This document shows positions 1-11,780 of a DNA stretch of 64,000 bases, piece by piece. The notes under the pieces are model-generated. The model ran no database searches. It had not been told where the DNA came from and saw only the letters and a program-made list of their open reading frames with translations. The stretch is from NCBI GenBank assembly GCA_025266875.1, contig JALLLT010000060.1, forward strand, positions 1 through 64,000, written 5' to 3'. Source of the stretch: Fennellomyces sp. T-0311 (taxonomy: Eukaryota > Mucoromycota > Mucoromycetes > Mucorales > Lichtheimiaceae). Position 1 is the first letter of the stretch; every line of letters begins with the position of its first letter. The position numbers were made by a program, and so were the translations under genes.

Positions 1-440
1 TTTTGTGGCTAAGAGTCTTATATGATATCTCTGCTGTGTTCGTAACGTCAATGGTGGCAGAGCTTTTGCCGAAGAAAAGTCCGCGTTCATCGGTATACAT
101 GTTCACGTGCAAAACTTTCCCATAAGATGCCAATGCACGAGTGACAAGAGGTGCAAGCTCTTTAGCGTGCAATAAAGGCAAGTGTGGTATCGCTCAATTG
201 GAAAGCTTCAAATGACGAGACCAAAAAATAAGATAATGTTTTATTGAAGAGAACTACTCTCTATTTATTATGATGATGAGTCGGGACAGAGAAGGTGAAT
301 GCTTTTCTATCAGAGCCGAATCCGTGTTATCGCCGTAATCCCTAATGACCATACTGCCTTATTACGAAGGAGCGGATAATCATGCAGAGACTGAGTTAAC
401 GTGAATGGTCCTTCTTGAAGTCTGAACCCAGATCAAGGTC
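1..440. other. No gene recognised
   Basis: I see no coding pattern or recognisable RNA gene here. The stretch lies just downstream, on the minus strand, of the retroelement ORF1-like relic and could be more of the same decayed element. Confidence 0.4.
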
Positions 441-1085
441 TCACTGACACACAAGCCAGTGAACAGGCCAATAGATAACTGTGCGGTTGTTGATGTCGAA
501 ATAAAGGAACGGATGTAACAAAGGCTGAGATAGAAAGGTCTGTAGACAATGGATGACTGATATGTCAGGATACGACAGCAAGCCTGCGAGTTGGAGGCGA
601 TATACTTGGCTATTCACATCGACAGTAGGGTTTGCAAGAACCGTCAATCGGTCGACAGTAGCATCAATAATGCAAGCTTTGACACGAGCTTCAATTGAGC
701 CAAAGGCTACGATGGCAATGCCATTCTGCTCGCCAGGCTTATGGTCGACACCAATGGCGTCCGGATACTGCGCGGTCAAGGCATCAAGGAAAGTTGTGCC
801 AAGAAACGAGTGCCGACGAAGATCAAAGACTACTGAATTCTTCTCTGCAGATCGAATCCACAGTTGCTCCATCTTTTGCTGACGTTGAGCTGCCTTAGCT
901 TCGACGTCTTCAAACACAAGATGTATTTGTCGTTCGTGGTTGCGTGCGTGATATTGGATCGAGTGGCTACGGAATTCTGACCATAACTGCGACGATGTTT
1001 TAGTTGCGCTTGTTGGTGTTGTTATGGCTTCAGGAGCCGATGTTGTTGGTACTGTAGTGGTTCCACCAGGTGAATTGTGATCCAT
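441..1085 (-). pseudogene. Relic resembling a retroelement ORF1 (gag-like) N-terminal part
   Basis: An uninterrupted 214-residue frame opens with a Thr/Pro/Ala-rich leader (about residues 1-30). A basic segment follows, then a stretch with FDLRRHSFL and FLDALTAQYPDAIG, then a hydrophobic beta-rich region (VYRLQLAGLL). That order (low-complexity leader, 'xxFDxxxHxFLxxLxxQYP', small alpha/beta fold) is what I remember for ORF1 proteins of retroelements common in Mucorales. No CCHC zinc knuckle and no reverse transcriptase follow. The frame ends in unrelated hydrophobic residues, so it looks truncated at its 3' end (near 441). The alternative is a lineage-specific hypothetical protein. The assignment is from memory of the composition and not from an alignment, so confidence is modest. 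Confidence 0.35.
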
Positions 1086-2318
1086 AGTGGAAAAAGCCTC
1101 CTGAAAAGATTTTCGATTACACTAATATGCGTTAACTATGGAATTCATTGGGCAGATCTCACCGTTTCCTTTGATCTTATAGGATCTTCTTCTCCGCGTT
1201 AAGTCTTAAGGTCATTGGCGCGACATCTCCACTGCCCCCCCCCAGGAGCTTCAACGCAGCCAAGATCCCTGCCTTAACTTGTGATATGATTGGCTCGATG
1301 TTCGATACTCTCACACTATGCACCAAGTATGCTGTTGCTTAACTTTTGATATCATTGGCTCTGGGCCTACCCAAGTAGCTTTAACCCCGCCATTTACTTT
1401 ATCAAATCTGAATAAAAGTTAGTAATCTACAAAAGATTAGTTTTACTGTACCGCAGGAGTTCTTCAAATTTGGTCTTATATTTGTTGCCAATCTGCGGTG
1501 TATCCTAAAAAGAAGTTATCAAGTTGTCGATTCTTAAGAGATAGGACGGTAAACTGATTTCGTATCAGAGAAAGCTCTTGGTCGATTTGGACTAACAAGA
1601 ACTAAAATTATTTATAGAAGACTTTATGTAGATAAAAAATAATGTTGGGAAGAACTTATGCTCTAACGATCATTCTACCATTCTATTTATACCTTTAGCT
1701 AAGAGAATATTACTTTTCAACTGATTTACTTATCCGTAGCAAAATATCATCAGTTAGAAATGCTTGACGGTAGGATCCTTTCTTTTGTACAATAATTTTA
1801 TATGGAGGCTGGACCAATAGAATTTAGTGTTATCATCTTAGCAGGGAAAACCAAAAACGTCGTAACAGTATGCATAAGCCGTCGCACTTCTTGGTAATTG
1901 TATATATTTCACCTATGTTACCATGTTCGCTCAATCTATCTTGGATCGGGAATGAAAATAACTATGGTGCTACCCTATCTTTGCGATTGTGGCATAGAAT
2001 CCATGAACATGGTTAGCCTTGGCGCCTGTCGCTATAAGAAGAGCCAGCAAGGGTGGAACGCTCTCTTCAATTGGCTGTATAAGCGCTCAGTATAGGGGCA
2101 TTGAGTCTTAATCGCTCAACTTCGTACTTCCGAGAGAAGCTTGATTTAAAAAAAAATTCCTCGGTTTTTCACATACTACACAAATTCACCATAATGAAAA
2201 AGAAGGTTTTTAGGAGCATGTAGCTAAACTGTATTTACATAGTATGCATTGTTCGGATGTATATAAGAAAGGGTACGCTAATTCTAAAAGAATATGCAAT
2301 GTATATAAAAAATGCGAT
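1086..2318. other. AT-rich intergenic DNA, no gene recognised
   Basis: Only short unconvincing frames occur here. A poly-C run lies near 1233-1241. Two imperfect copies of a short sequence (CTTAACTTxTGATATxATTGG) occur near 1272-1295 and 1337-1360, so a diverged tandem repeat is present. The right end is the probable 3' UTR of the kinase on the minus strand. Confidence 0.4.
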
Positions 2319-5166
2319 TTAGGAAGTATTATGAGGTCTTTGCCATCCATTAGCTTCAATAACAAGCTGTGATTGGGCTTCATGAGAATCAAAGTGTTGT
2401 TTAAGGGTATATACAGTAGATTGCATAAAAAGCGGTACTCCTGGAATAAAGCGGATTAGCTTTTTGCATTGCATGAACGTTTTTTAACTTTACAGCGTAC
2501 CTTGAATCAAAACAAACTGTATCCTTGCCAATGATTCAGGCTTGGTTATATTGATATGACAAAGAAAATCAAGTTGTCGATCTTGTTTTGTCAAAAAGTT
2601 GGCTACCGAAGGTGATACTATAACGCTTTGAGTTGCGTGATTAACGGAGGGATAAAAGGGATGAGGCTTACATGGATTGGCAAGCATGGAACCGGACCAA
2701 ACAATTTGTCCGTTGGGGTATAGGCGTCCATTTAAATTCCCTTCAAAGTACTACTTTTGGGTTTAGTCAAGTAGAACCGGCTTCCATAGTAAAAAGGGTA
2801 CCTGGTTCAGGATCTGTTGAAGCTTTCCTGCGGCTTCCCCTTCATGGTTAGCGGCGCAGTCTATGGTATATATCTAGATTTTTTTACAGTGTTAAATGAA
2901 TACATTTGATAGGGTGGAAAGAAAGATTTACCTTGTACGCATGCTTTTGCTGTTGCCATCCGTATGACACTTTCTCTTCCAACCAAACCAGTGATTGGAA
3001 AAGCCACCGCTGCAGCTTGGTGAAATGATTATTTGTGTTTGTCGCACCACTGGGCTCGGATGCTTGATGATTAAACAGCCCATGAATATCTGAGATAAAC
3101 TGGAGTGGCTTGATAAGAAGTAACTCCTTTTGCAACACTTGGTTGTCGTGTGGTTGATGTACATGGATAACGTGTGAGACAACAGCATCTGCCGTTGTTG
3201 ATTTCAAGCTCTTTTCGTGGTGAGTCAAAGGAGTCCACATTCCGCAACGTTCCTTGAGATGTTCGCGATCGGTATTGCTTTTTTGGGGGAGGGGGGAGGG
3301 CGGGCTAGTTAGTAACAATAAAAAGGCAAAAGAGATACCCCGAGCAGCTCACCAATCGAATTCTTGATAACAATTCCCGGTAGTTGTAATGGAAGACGAA
3401 TCCGTTGACTGGGAATTCAATATCGATCCGGTTTGATCTGTCGTTTCACGGTCGGAAGACCACAAGGAACGGTGCAATATTAGCTGGTTCTTTTCGCTGG
3501 AATAATCCGATGATGAAAGCGTCGTCGAATTTGACACACAGTGATATAGTAGCAATGTATCGTCATCATCGTATTCATCGCTTGTTTCGCGCCGCACTTT
3601 ATCTCGCAAGGTCAAGGGGAGGCGACATAGGGCGGATAGTTCAGATGCAGTATGTGCCAGGGGTTCGAGGTTCACTTTGTTGTCAGGCAATGGATCATCA
3701 TCGTATCCCCGCGTGAGACGTTCTGCACGTCGCTGCAAAAGCCAAAATGTAAGTTTCTGCACGTTCGGTCTAACAAAATCCGTTAAAGGGAAAAACGATT
3801 TGTTTAACTCTTAAAATCTTACTCTTCAGACATGAGCGCAGCAATGATCTTTTCATGGCCTAGCCCTCGCCACAAGACCTTGAGTGTTTCCCAGATGGTT
3901 CCATGAAGATTGTCCGGATTACCAATCACTGGTTTGTGGAGATGGTGAGGTATGTTGCTATCGTAACGACGGATGATGTTATTGTTGTCTTGGGTTACCC
4001 ACGGGTGACTCAGGATATCGTTCATCTAACGTAATAATTTTTCCTTTAGTTGGGAAAACAATATTAAGAGCTTAAAATTAGAGTATTTTACAGTTATTCT
4101 TTTGGAAGGATCCACTGAAAGCATACGTCGTATAAGATCTCTGGCTGATGAGGATAAATAGTCAGGTAATTTCCGGTGTCGTCCGGCTTTGATTTTAGCT
4201 AGGAGTCGTGGTACACGATCATCGTCAAAGGGAAAGCGGCCTGTCAATAAAACGTACAAGATCACGCCGCAAGACCAAACATCGGTTGCTGGACCATAAT
4301 ATGGCTTTCCCTAAGTAAGTAATTTTGCCAACTGGTTAAAACAAGCACAAAACGATAAAACACAAACATACTGTCACTATCTCGGGACTAGCGTAATGCG
4401 GAGATCTAGTAACGAAAAGGTCATATTGAAATCATCAGTGCGTAAAGCGCAACCCCCCCCCCCTTCCCCCCAAAAAATAGATGGCTTACCCGCAACTCGT
4501 CTTTAATAAGCACTCAGACGGCTGGATTGTTGCCATGCCAAAATCGGCAATCTTTAAGATTTTTTTGGTACGATCCAGCAAAATATTCTCAGGCTTCAAA
4601 TCTCGATGACTATATATGTAATATTTTAGTATCTTGGCGTTCGTTCTCGAGTTGTACGTGTCAAGGTATATATAGATACCAGATATGATGCGCATGGCAC
4701 CAAGCCAGAGCTGTTGCTAGTTGAATAAAGAGAGTTCGGGCATCGGTTTCGGTAAGTCGACCTTGTCCGGCAAGGACGTGATAAAGTTCACCACCACCCA
4801 CGTATTCGGTGATGAAATACACGTATGTAGAATCTTGTAGAACTTGCAAAAGCGAAATCAGGTGCGGGTGGTGAATCAATTGCAAAATGGCCAGTTCTCG
4901 TTCAACCGTTCGAGCAACAGTTACGGATGAATGCAGGTGACGACGTGCAATCATTTTGATCGCGACGTACTCACCCGTAACCTTGTGTTTCCCGAGTTTC
5001 ACATGCCCTTTTAAAGAAGCTTTAGGTTTTCCTAAATGCTTAATTACTTTTCTGGTGATTTACCTGAAGAACCTCGACCGATGGTACGCAGGAGAATGTA
5101 ATCTCCCACTTGTTTCCTTTGTTTGATCGGTTGGTTACGTGCAAGATAAGCCATCCAGGGTGGCAT
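2319..5166 (-). CDS. Gin4/Cdr2/BRSK-type Ser/Thr protein kinase with C-terminal KA1-like domain
   Basis: Model of 11 exons, about 746 aa: 5166-5064, 5007-4680, 4609-4490, 4405-4372, 4310-4092, 4025-3823, 3769-3353, 3304-2932, 2873-2802, 2750-2501, 2440-2319. All phases close. The kinase domain starts about residue 20: glycine loop [13 protein letters not shown], catalytic lysine in [15 protein letters not shown] catalytic loop split by an intron, DFG in [11 protein letters not shown]-equivalent in YASPEI, then [21 protein letters not shown]. Directly after it comes a helical segment ([17 protein letters not shown]). A low-complexity linker leads to a C-terminal region ([20 protein letters not shown] ... 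[19 protein letters not shown]) that resembles a membrane-binding KA1 domain. Kinases of this group (Gin4, Hsl1, Cdr2, BRSK) link cell size or septin state to mitotic entry through Wee1. A 34-base exon (4405-4372) is needed to keep the activation segment. The exact orthologue is not decided. Confidence 0.85.
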
Positions 5167-5468
5167 AAGGAGAAAACGGTCCTTTTGGATGCTTTTACTA
5201 GTTCAACTCAGGGAGCCCAAAAAAGAGAGAAAGAAAGAAAGAGAGAGAGAGGGACAGGAAAATGTGGGTAACCATTTATTTTTCCAGATAAGGGGATCAC
5301 AGGAGACCCGGGGGGATGCACATAGAAACGAAAAAGAGAGGGCCCCATCTACGGTTCGCCACACAAGGTTATTGTCAATTGTAACCCCATCGGCACGTCA
5401 CATGCACACTCAGCTGCCCGACGCTGGAAATTCCATTGTACGATTATCAGGGTCACCCACTCACTCTA
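5167..5468. promoter_or_regulatory. Kinase upstream region with purine/pyrimidine-biased tract
   Basis: This short gap separates the kinase start (minus strand) from the 3' end of the ZIP transporter (minus strand). It carries a G/A-only tract around 5222-5253, which reads as a C/T tract upstream of the kinase ATG. Pyrimidine-rich tracts near transcription starts are common in fungal core promoters. No TATA box is obvious. Confidence 0.35.
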
Positions 5469-6706
5469 CTACAGTGATTTTAAAATGGCCGTCAAGCCCA
5501 CGAAAAAGATGCCCAAAAAGAAGAAGGGTAAAACGTATCGATGTTCGGTGTCAGCTTTGATTGCTTGGGGCAACATGCTCTATGGATCGGTGTTGTCAGA
5601 TTCACCATGAAAACCACTGTGGACAGACTTCTACTTTACCTGGATGGTAATCAAGGTCATCATGCCGCTCACCAATGCAAAGACAATACCAAACATCAAG
5701 TTCTCCTGCGACTCGTCAATGTTGTGCATCAGTAAAAGCCCCAACACTGCGCCGATTGGCTGGGAAAGGCCACCTAGCAGAGCAGCCCATCCAAATGCAG
5801 CCATGCGAGACCGAAGTGCAAAATACAATGGCAGCGCAATCATGAATCCTTCCGTAAGATTGTGGATGGACATGGCTGCTGCAACACTCCATCCAAGTTT
5901 CGTAGAAGCCTGGTTTGATACAAACATGATCAATCCCTCTACACCGTCCTGTTAGCAAAAAAAATGTGTGTGTTTCCAAGCTTTCGTTACGTTTGTAGCT
6001 TACCTGGAAATTTGTGGACACTGATGGCAACAGCTGTCTGGATACCGATCCGCAGGAAATGTTGATGGTCTTCTTGGCTGGTATGATGGTCTTCGTCATG
6101 ACATTCTTCGTGATGATGCGGGTGAAATCGGAAATGAGCTTCCCTCAACACATGCGCGTCGGTTGTTCCGTAATGATGATGGTGATGGTGCTTGATAGGC
6201 TGATGTTCGTCATGGTTTTCCACGTTGTTTTGGTGATGGCGATCGTCATGATGATGTGTATCGGCGCCATGTTCCTCGTCCGCCGACTGAACAGGTGACG
6301 GGGGACCGCCACACGCGTGGATCGCATCAGGTGTCAAGTAATGGATAACTGTGGTCAAGCATAACGTAAAGAGTGCGCCACCAAAAAAGCAGGCGTATTG
6401 CAGATATGCTGAAGAGGGGCCTAGTCTATTCCGTGATGCCGGTAAGAGCACTGCCAACGACGAGAACAACAGTACGCCAGAAGCAAGGGCCATGGACGCA
6501 GACAGGAATGGACGGCTCTCTAGGATCGAGCTACCATGGCCTGCTGACCACAGTTTGTCTATAAACACAACAGATGCTGTTTTTGTTTTGTCAATGGTCA
6601 ATGCATTTGGCATTGCTTTTCCCATCGCAGCCACCATTTTACCTCCCAAAATGCATGCCAGAGATGAAACGAGTACTAGAAGCCACCCTTGGAGATCGTC
6701 ATTCAT
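5469..6706 (-). CDS. ZIP-family zinc transporter (ZRT3-like)
   Basis: Three exons: 6706-6004 (see oddity), 5948-5640 and 5579-5469, about 373 aa. It is a multi-pass membrane protein. TM1 starts near residue 6 (GWLLVLVSSLACILGGKMV). Two further helices follow, then a very His/Asp-rich cytosolic loop (about residues 150-215, runs of H with D and E) typical of zinc transporters. The ZIP metal-site helices follow with HKFP and HNLTEGFMIALP. The last exon encodes the final helix (YVLPFFFLGIFFVGLTAIL). Among fungi the HKFP...HN..EG pattern is closest to vacuolar Zrt3, which releases stored zinc to the cytosol. Oddity: joining exon 1 to exon 2 with a strict GT-AG intron puts exon 2 out of frame by one base. 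Either one extra G is present at the junction or the junction is non-canonical. Confidence 0.88.
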
Positions 6707-6891
6707 TGCAATGGAAGAAGAGGGAGGGGGGCGGATGTAAGGGGTGCAAGAAAATAAAAGAAAAAGACAGGCGGCGGGCTCTGTGCTTTATAATGAGTGG
6801 TATGTAAAAGAAGAAGGAAAACAGGGAGTCAATATGCACGATAACCCTCCGGGTACTCAATCGTATCCAAAAATGGACCGCGGATAATTTT

Positions 6892-7761
6892 TTAGTCTTT
6901 GCTTCGTATTCTCCTCTTGGCCTTGTTGCCTTGTTGCCCTATCTTCCGCTTTTTGAACACTGGCGCCTCGGTCTTGTCGTCCTCTGCAGCATCGTCTAGA
7001 GGGAGTTGCTTTTCTTGGATTTTAAAATTGGCCAAATCCTCTTCATCTTCTCCTTCGTCGTCCTGGAACTCAGGAGCAACGTCATGTGTGGTGCCTTTCT
7101 TTTCTTTGTCTGTGGATTCCGCAGCCACCGCCTTTCTGGGCTTGGATGCGACGGTCTGCCATTCACCGGGTGTCGCCGTGTCCGTATGAACCGCCCACTC
7201 ATCTCGTCCTTGCAGGTTGTATGGGTTGGGCGGAGGTTGTGTCTCGTCCGTCGGTTCGTGCGGTGGAGGAGGGGCAAATGTGATGGATGGTTTGGTGGAT
7301 GGCCGTGTCTTGGTCGTCGTCGCGATGGACGACCGATACCCGCTCGGGACTCCTCCCATTGACATCATGGCCGCCTGTGACGCAAAGTCAGCTCCCCCAC
7401 TCTCACTCACTGTTCCCTTGAAGGTGACCTTTTGTTACCTTTTCTATCCGCTGCAGCTCTTTCAGCTTCTTTTCGTCCTCTTCTTTCTTGACTTGTCCAT
7501 CCTTATATACGCCCCGCAAAAACCGCTCCACTGCGTCCTTGTGTTGTCGCCCATTGTTATGTATATCGAGCGACTATTGTCAATGAAACGATCAGTCAAT
7601 CCAGACTGTGTGGTGATCCATCGCATTTACCGGCTTGTTGTTTGCAATGTACTTTTTGCAGTACTTGCACCAGTGGCGCTGTTGTGAGACCCAAAAGTCA
7701 GCCCTGGTTGACCAGTGTTAGCCTTGACAAAATGATGCCTTGCAGATCTCGCTTCTTACAT
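6892..7761 (-). CDS. WBP4: WW-domain-binding protein 4-like U1-type zinc finger splicing factor
   Basis: Four exons: 7761-7760 (only A and T of the start codon), 7703-7631, 7573-7439 and 7374-6892, about 230 aa. The N-terminus MADFWVSQQRHWCKYCKKY starts a U1-C/matrin-type zinc finger (two Cys here, His pair in the next exon at DIHNNGRQH). An acidic/basic helical region with KDAVERFLRGVY follows, as in FBP21/WBP4, a spliceosomal B-complex protein. The rest is low complexity, with PPPPHEP proline runs, an acidic stretch (DDEGEDEEDL) and a basic tail (KKRKIGQQGNKAKRRIR) that could be a nuclear localisation signal. No WW domain is visible, unlike the animal protein. The start codon is interrupted by an intron after AT; this is the only way I found to supply a Met before ADFW. 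Confidence 0.85.
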
Positions 7762-9943
7762 TTTTGACAAGTGCAGGGAAGATCGCTGTCGACCAACAGC
7801 AGGAAAAAAATGTTAAATTAGGTTCCGCACCAATGTCTCGCTGTGCCGCAACGTCCCCAGCGCGCTTATCGTGATTATTTCTATGGATACTGGATTGAAG
7901 ATAAGCTGCCACGTAGCGAATGTAAGCATATTTATCGCCATGGAAATGCCAGAAATATACATAGGGCTCTGGGAAACATCTCGATGTAGTTATCACCCAA
8001 AAGATATGCAGGATGGCTAAATACCAGTTAAAATACCCAGGCTACTCGTGATATGAGTCTATGCCCTAACTGCCTATATCACAACAGCAATGACACTCCG
8101 TTGTTTGTGGTCAAAAGCCAGACGCCAAGTACACTTGGATGAATGACCCTAATATAGAGGTAAATCCAATTGCCATTACAAAGACCATCGTGATGCTCTC
8201 AGGTTGTATAAGTCCCAATAATGGGGTTAAAGCAAAATGTGTGAGGCATAGTGTCCAATTAAAATGAGAGAACCTGGGCAGAAGGCATGTTTAAAGATAC
8301 ACAGCAAGACCTAATACTTTTTGACTTGATGCAATAAGCTATTTTACTCGTAAAGGGTACAGCTTTTAAATTGTCTGTGACAGATCAGTAACAGAAGAAA
8401 GCAACACTTGGACGTGAACTTTGAGGTCGTCAAAAGCTAAGCCTTCTGGCATGTGCAAGCCTCGTATCTTTACCTGGGTTACTACTCGCTGTTCGGTCGA
8501 TGTACTCAAATAGTGCTTGAATAAAATCTTATTTATGTACCCAATGGCTATCGACAAAGCACACGCAAGCCGTATACTAACCGCCTACAAAGGGTGAAAG
8601 CTGCACTGATGTAATAAAGATACTATGGTCTGATTGATTTGTATAAAGTATGGAAGGCTATCCTAGAGTTCATGGCATCTCAATTACAAGAGGCTTCTGT
8701 ACAAAATGAGGACATCCTTCATATATAGTGCACCTCACTACATATAAAGGAGCACTCCGGCTGCTATTCATTCCATTCCAAAGTATAGCATCAGTCAACC
8801 GGAAATTGCACGACTTGCGGCTAACAAACTTCGAATGACTCTTTGCTCCTGAACGAACAGCAAGAAGCAAAGATGATTATGAAAAGGCAACCATAAGCAA
8901 AGAAGGAGCGCAAGGAATCGCATAGCGCCTCGCGTCGATCTGCATCCCTGAAGTATAACAGTGATCGCTGGCTCTATTATGTCCATCATCAGTGGACGTT
9001 CAGAGGAGCTTTTAAATATGTCGCGACTCAAGCTGTTTGTAAATATAATGATCTGTGCGCAAGATAAAAGACAATTGACGAGCCACAAAACCAAACCGTA
9101 CGTCAACCGCCCTAAACGACGGCTTTGACACTCACCATCGACGCCTTATTATCTGCTAAACAAAAGCTACATATTCAAGGCTTCTGCGAATACTCGAATC
9201 ACGTTTCAAGTAGCTGTCGGCAGTTACCGAAACCCGTGGTGTGTAGCATTTATGATTTGACTAGCTGCTGTGGTACCTTCTTGCTAAAAAACAAGTGTAA
9301 AAATTAAGGGAGTCGCTACCTTTGACGTTTGGAGTGATTCGGTAATTTTGTTACTAGCCTAGATACAGGCATCAAAATCACTGCAACCATGGTCGACAAG
9401 TCGACACTAACATGCTATTCCAGTGTGCAGCGAGCACGCAGAGTTCGTGCCAATATCGCGTATCGAAAGTTGAGAGAAACTAAAGCCTCATTACTCTGCT
9501 GGCAAGAAATGGCTCTGGATGTCTATACTCGAAACAGTTCGCATACGCAAGCCAATGAAATGATAACCTGAGCTGTCCTGGCCACAGCAATCATGGCACT
9601 TGCCAAGGATGGGCCTGCAGACAAGGTTATACCTGGTAAAGCAGTGCTTCTCCCTTTGATGTCGCGGATTTGTGCATTCATTGATTGGTTTTTTTTAGAA
9701 GGCTCCTGACCATGGCACAGCAAAAGTGTGAGCGGCTCAGGTTCGATAGTGGAGATCGCTTCCTACAACTACAGACATGGCCAAAGAGCCTGATTTCGTC
9801 ACGTGCAGCAAGCGCTAAATAAATTTTGGAGGTACGTAAGCGCTTTGGGCAGTATTGCGATCGGGTCCTTTCACTTTTTATTTTTCATTGAACAACACTA
9901 AAGAACCTTTTTTCTCTATTACTGTATAAAGACTCGTTCAGCC
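7762..9943. other. 2.2 kb gap without a recognisable gene
   Basis: The stretch is AT-rich with only short frames (the longest, minus strand 9106-8798, is a hydrophobic 103-codon frame without family resemblance). I found no consistent splice pattern and no RNA gene. The right end must hold the RPN10 promoter; a T-rich stretch precedes its ATG. Some of this DNA may be decayed mobile element. Confidence 0.4.
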
Positions 9944-11332
9944 ATGTCATTAGAAGCGTCCATGATAGTGTAAGCAAGCAACCGATTCACAAATCATGGA
10001 GAGAGAAGCAAAGCATTTAATCTTTTCCTCCCATGCAACAGAATCGATAACTCGGAGTGGATGCGGAACGGCGATTACACACCAACACGACTTGTGGCAC
10101 AGAACGAAGCAGTGAATCTCATCTTTTCTTCCAAGACACAAGCCAATCGAGAGAATACGGTGGGATTGATGACCATGGCTGGAAAGAGCCCTGAAGTTCT
10201 GGTTACTCTGACTTCGGATGTCGGCAAGATCTTGTCAGCCTTGCACGGCGTCAAAATCAGCAACAAGGCTGATTTCATGACTGGTATACAAATTGCACAG
10301 GTAAGTGTTTTGTGTGCGTATGTGTGCGTGTGCGTATGTTCAGACTGACGCGTATATTGTGTAGCTTGCATTAAAGCACAGACAGAACCGAAATCAGCGC
10401 CAGCGAATTGTCGTGTTTGTCGGCAGTCCAGTCGAGGCGGACGAACGAACATTGGTTCGATTGGCCAAAAAGATGAAGAAGAATAACGTTGCCGTGGATA
10501 TCGTCAACTTTGGCGAGGAGGCAGAGAACACGGCGAAATTGGATGCGTTTATCAACAACGTGAATAACGGTGACAACAGGTATGTGTGTGTGTGTGTGTG
10601 TGGGCTACATACGTGGGAATGGCCATGATGCTTACTGACGATTTCCAAGCCATCTTGTCACGATCCCCCCTGGCCCTCATATCTTAAGCGACATGCTGAT
10701 ATCCTCCCCCATTATATCCGGCGAAGAAGGTGCTCCCAGTGGTTTTGGCGGCGGGGGAGACGGATTCGACTTTGGCGTGGATCCCAACTTGGACCCAGAA
10801 CTTGCTTTGGCACTGCGCATTTCATTGGAAGAAGAAAAGGCACGTCAAGAAGCCGAAGCAGCAAAGCAGGGTGGCGGCGACAAAAAGGGAGAATCATCAC
10901 AAGCAGGCGCGAGTGGAGAAAGTATGGCCATTGACTCGAAAGAACCAGCAAAATCTCAGCAGCACGAAGATGAAGATGCCGAGTTGCAGGCTGCCCTCGC
11001 CATGTCCATGGATACACAGGGTAGCGGTGTACCAGTAAGTTTTTTCTTAAAAAACCAAAAGAAAAATGGTTTAGCTGGACACACAGACTGATGGATGATG
11101 GCAAAAGGACGAGGATGTGAACATGGAAGATCTCAGCGAGCAAGAGCAGCTCCAACGCGCATTAGAAATGTCGATGAACAATGACGACAGTGCCGAAGCA
11201 AACAATGAGATGCTGTCGGCGGTATTGAGCTCGTTGCCTGGTGTGGACGCCAACGATGCCCGGATCCAAAAGGCGCTGGAGGAGCTCCAGGACAAAAAGG
11301 ACAAGGAAGGCAAAAAGGACGGCGATAAATAA
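9944..11332 (+). CDS. RPN10: 26S proteasome ubiquitin receptor Rpn10/PSMD4
   Basis: Five exons: 9944-9969, 10042-10300, 10365-10579, 10650-11034 and 11108-11332, about 369 aa. The first exon (MSLEASMIV) splices onto [12 protein letters not shown], which opens the von Willebrand A domain (residues about 5-190) with [10 protein letters not shown], a GLMTMAG strand and VIPPGPH-like [12 protein letters not shown]. Three ubiquitin-interacting motifs follow: [27 protein letters not shown] and [11 protein letters not shown]. The protein docks in the 19S lid/base and captures ubiquitinated substrates. Yeast Rpn10 has one UIM and animal PSMD4 two, so three is slightly more than usual. The C-terminus is Lys/Asp-rich. 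Introns 2 and 3 carry (TG)n stretches. Confidence 0.95.
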
Positions 11333-11780
11333 GGTGCCGATAAAACAATAAAAAGCAATATATTACTCTTTAAAATTAAAATGGTGCCACCAGCACACGT
11401 GAATCGAACAGCACGATGCGTCACGTGCGTCTACGATGGTGGAACAGATCATCCTCGGCATGCATAACGAACAGTCGGTCCAAACACAGCAATGAAACGC
11501 CATGGCAAACTCCAGGCAGAAACAGATGGCCCGTCAAGGAACAAGTTCAAGACCAGCATGTTTGCATCAAGTGAGCGGCGGGGGGGGGTGCTAACGAGTC
11601 GATGACTGGCAACACCACGCGACTTTTTTGCCGGCCACGACGAGGCGTGATACACAATATCCGCTGAAAGTGGTACACCCAACATTGGACGGGCAGCCGC
11701 ACACAAACGGGGCGGGTTTTTATTTTTATATTATACGCAAACAAAGAAAACATATAATCAAAAAAAAGAGCGTGTGTTCT
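11333..11780. other. Convergent 3' region of RPN10 and YOP1
   Basis: No gene is seen. AATAAA-like sequences follow the RPN10 stop (11347-11351 region), and A/T-rich sequence near 11720-11767 likely serves 3' end formation of YOP1 on the other strand. A short G run lies at 11580-11587. Confidence 0.5.

Noticed and set aside
5949..6004. Use of the alternative frame after the ZIP junction as the true protein
   Set aside because: That frame yields a Cys/Trp-rich peptide without membrane helices, whereas the other encodes HNLTEGFMIALP and TM segments.
6014..6298. Met/Val-rich plus-strand frame
   Set aside because: Antisense of the His-rich loop (CAT/CAC) of the ZIP transporter.
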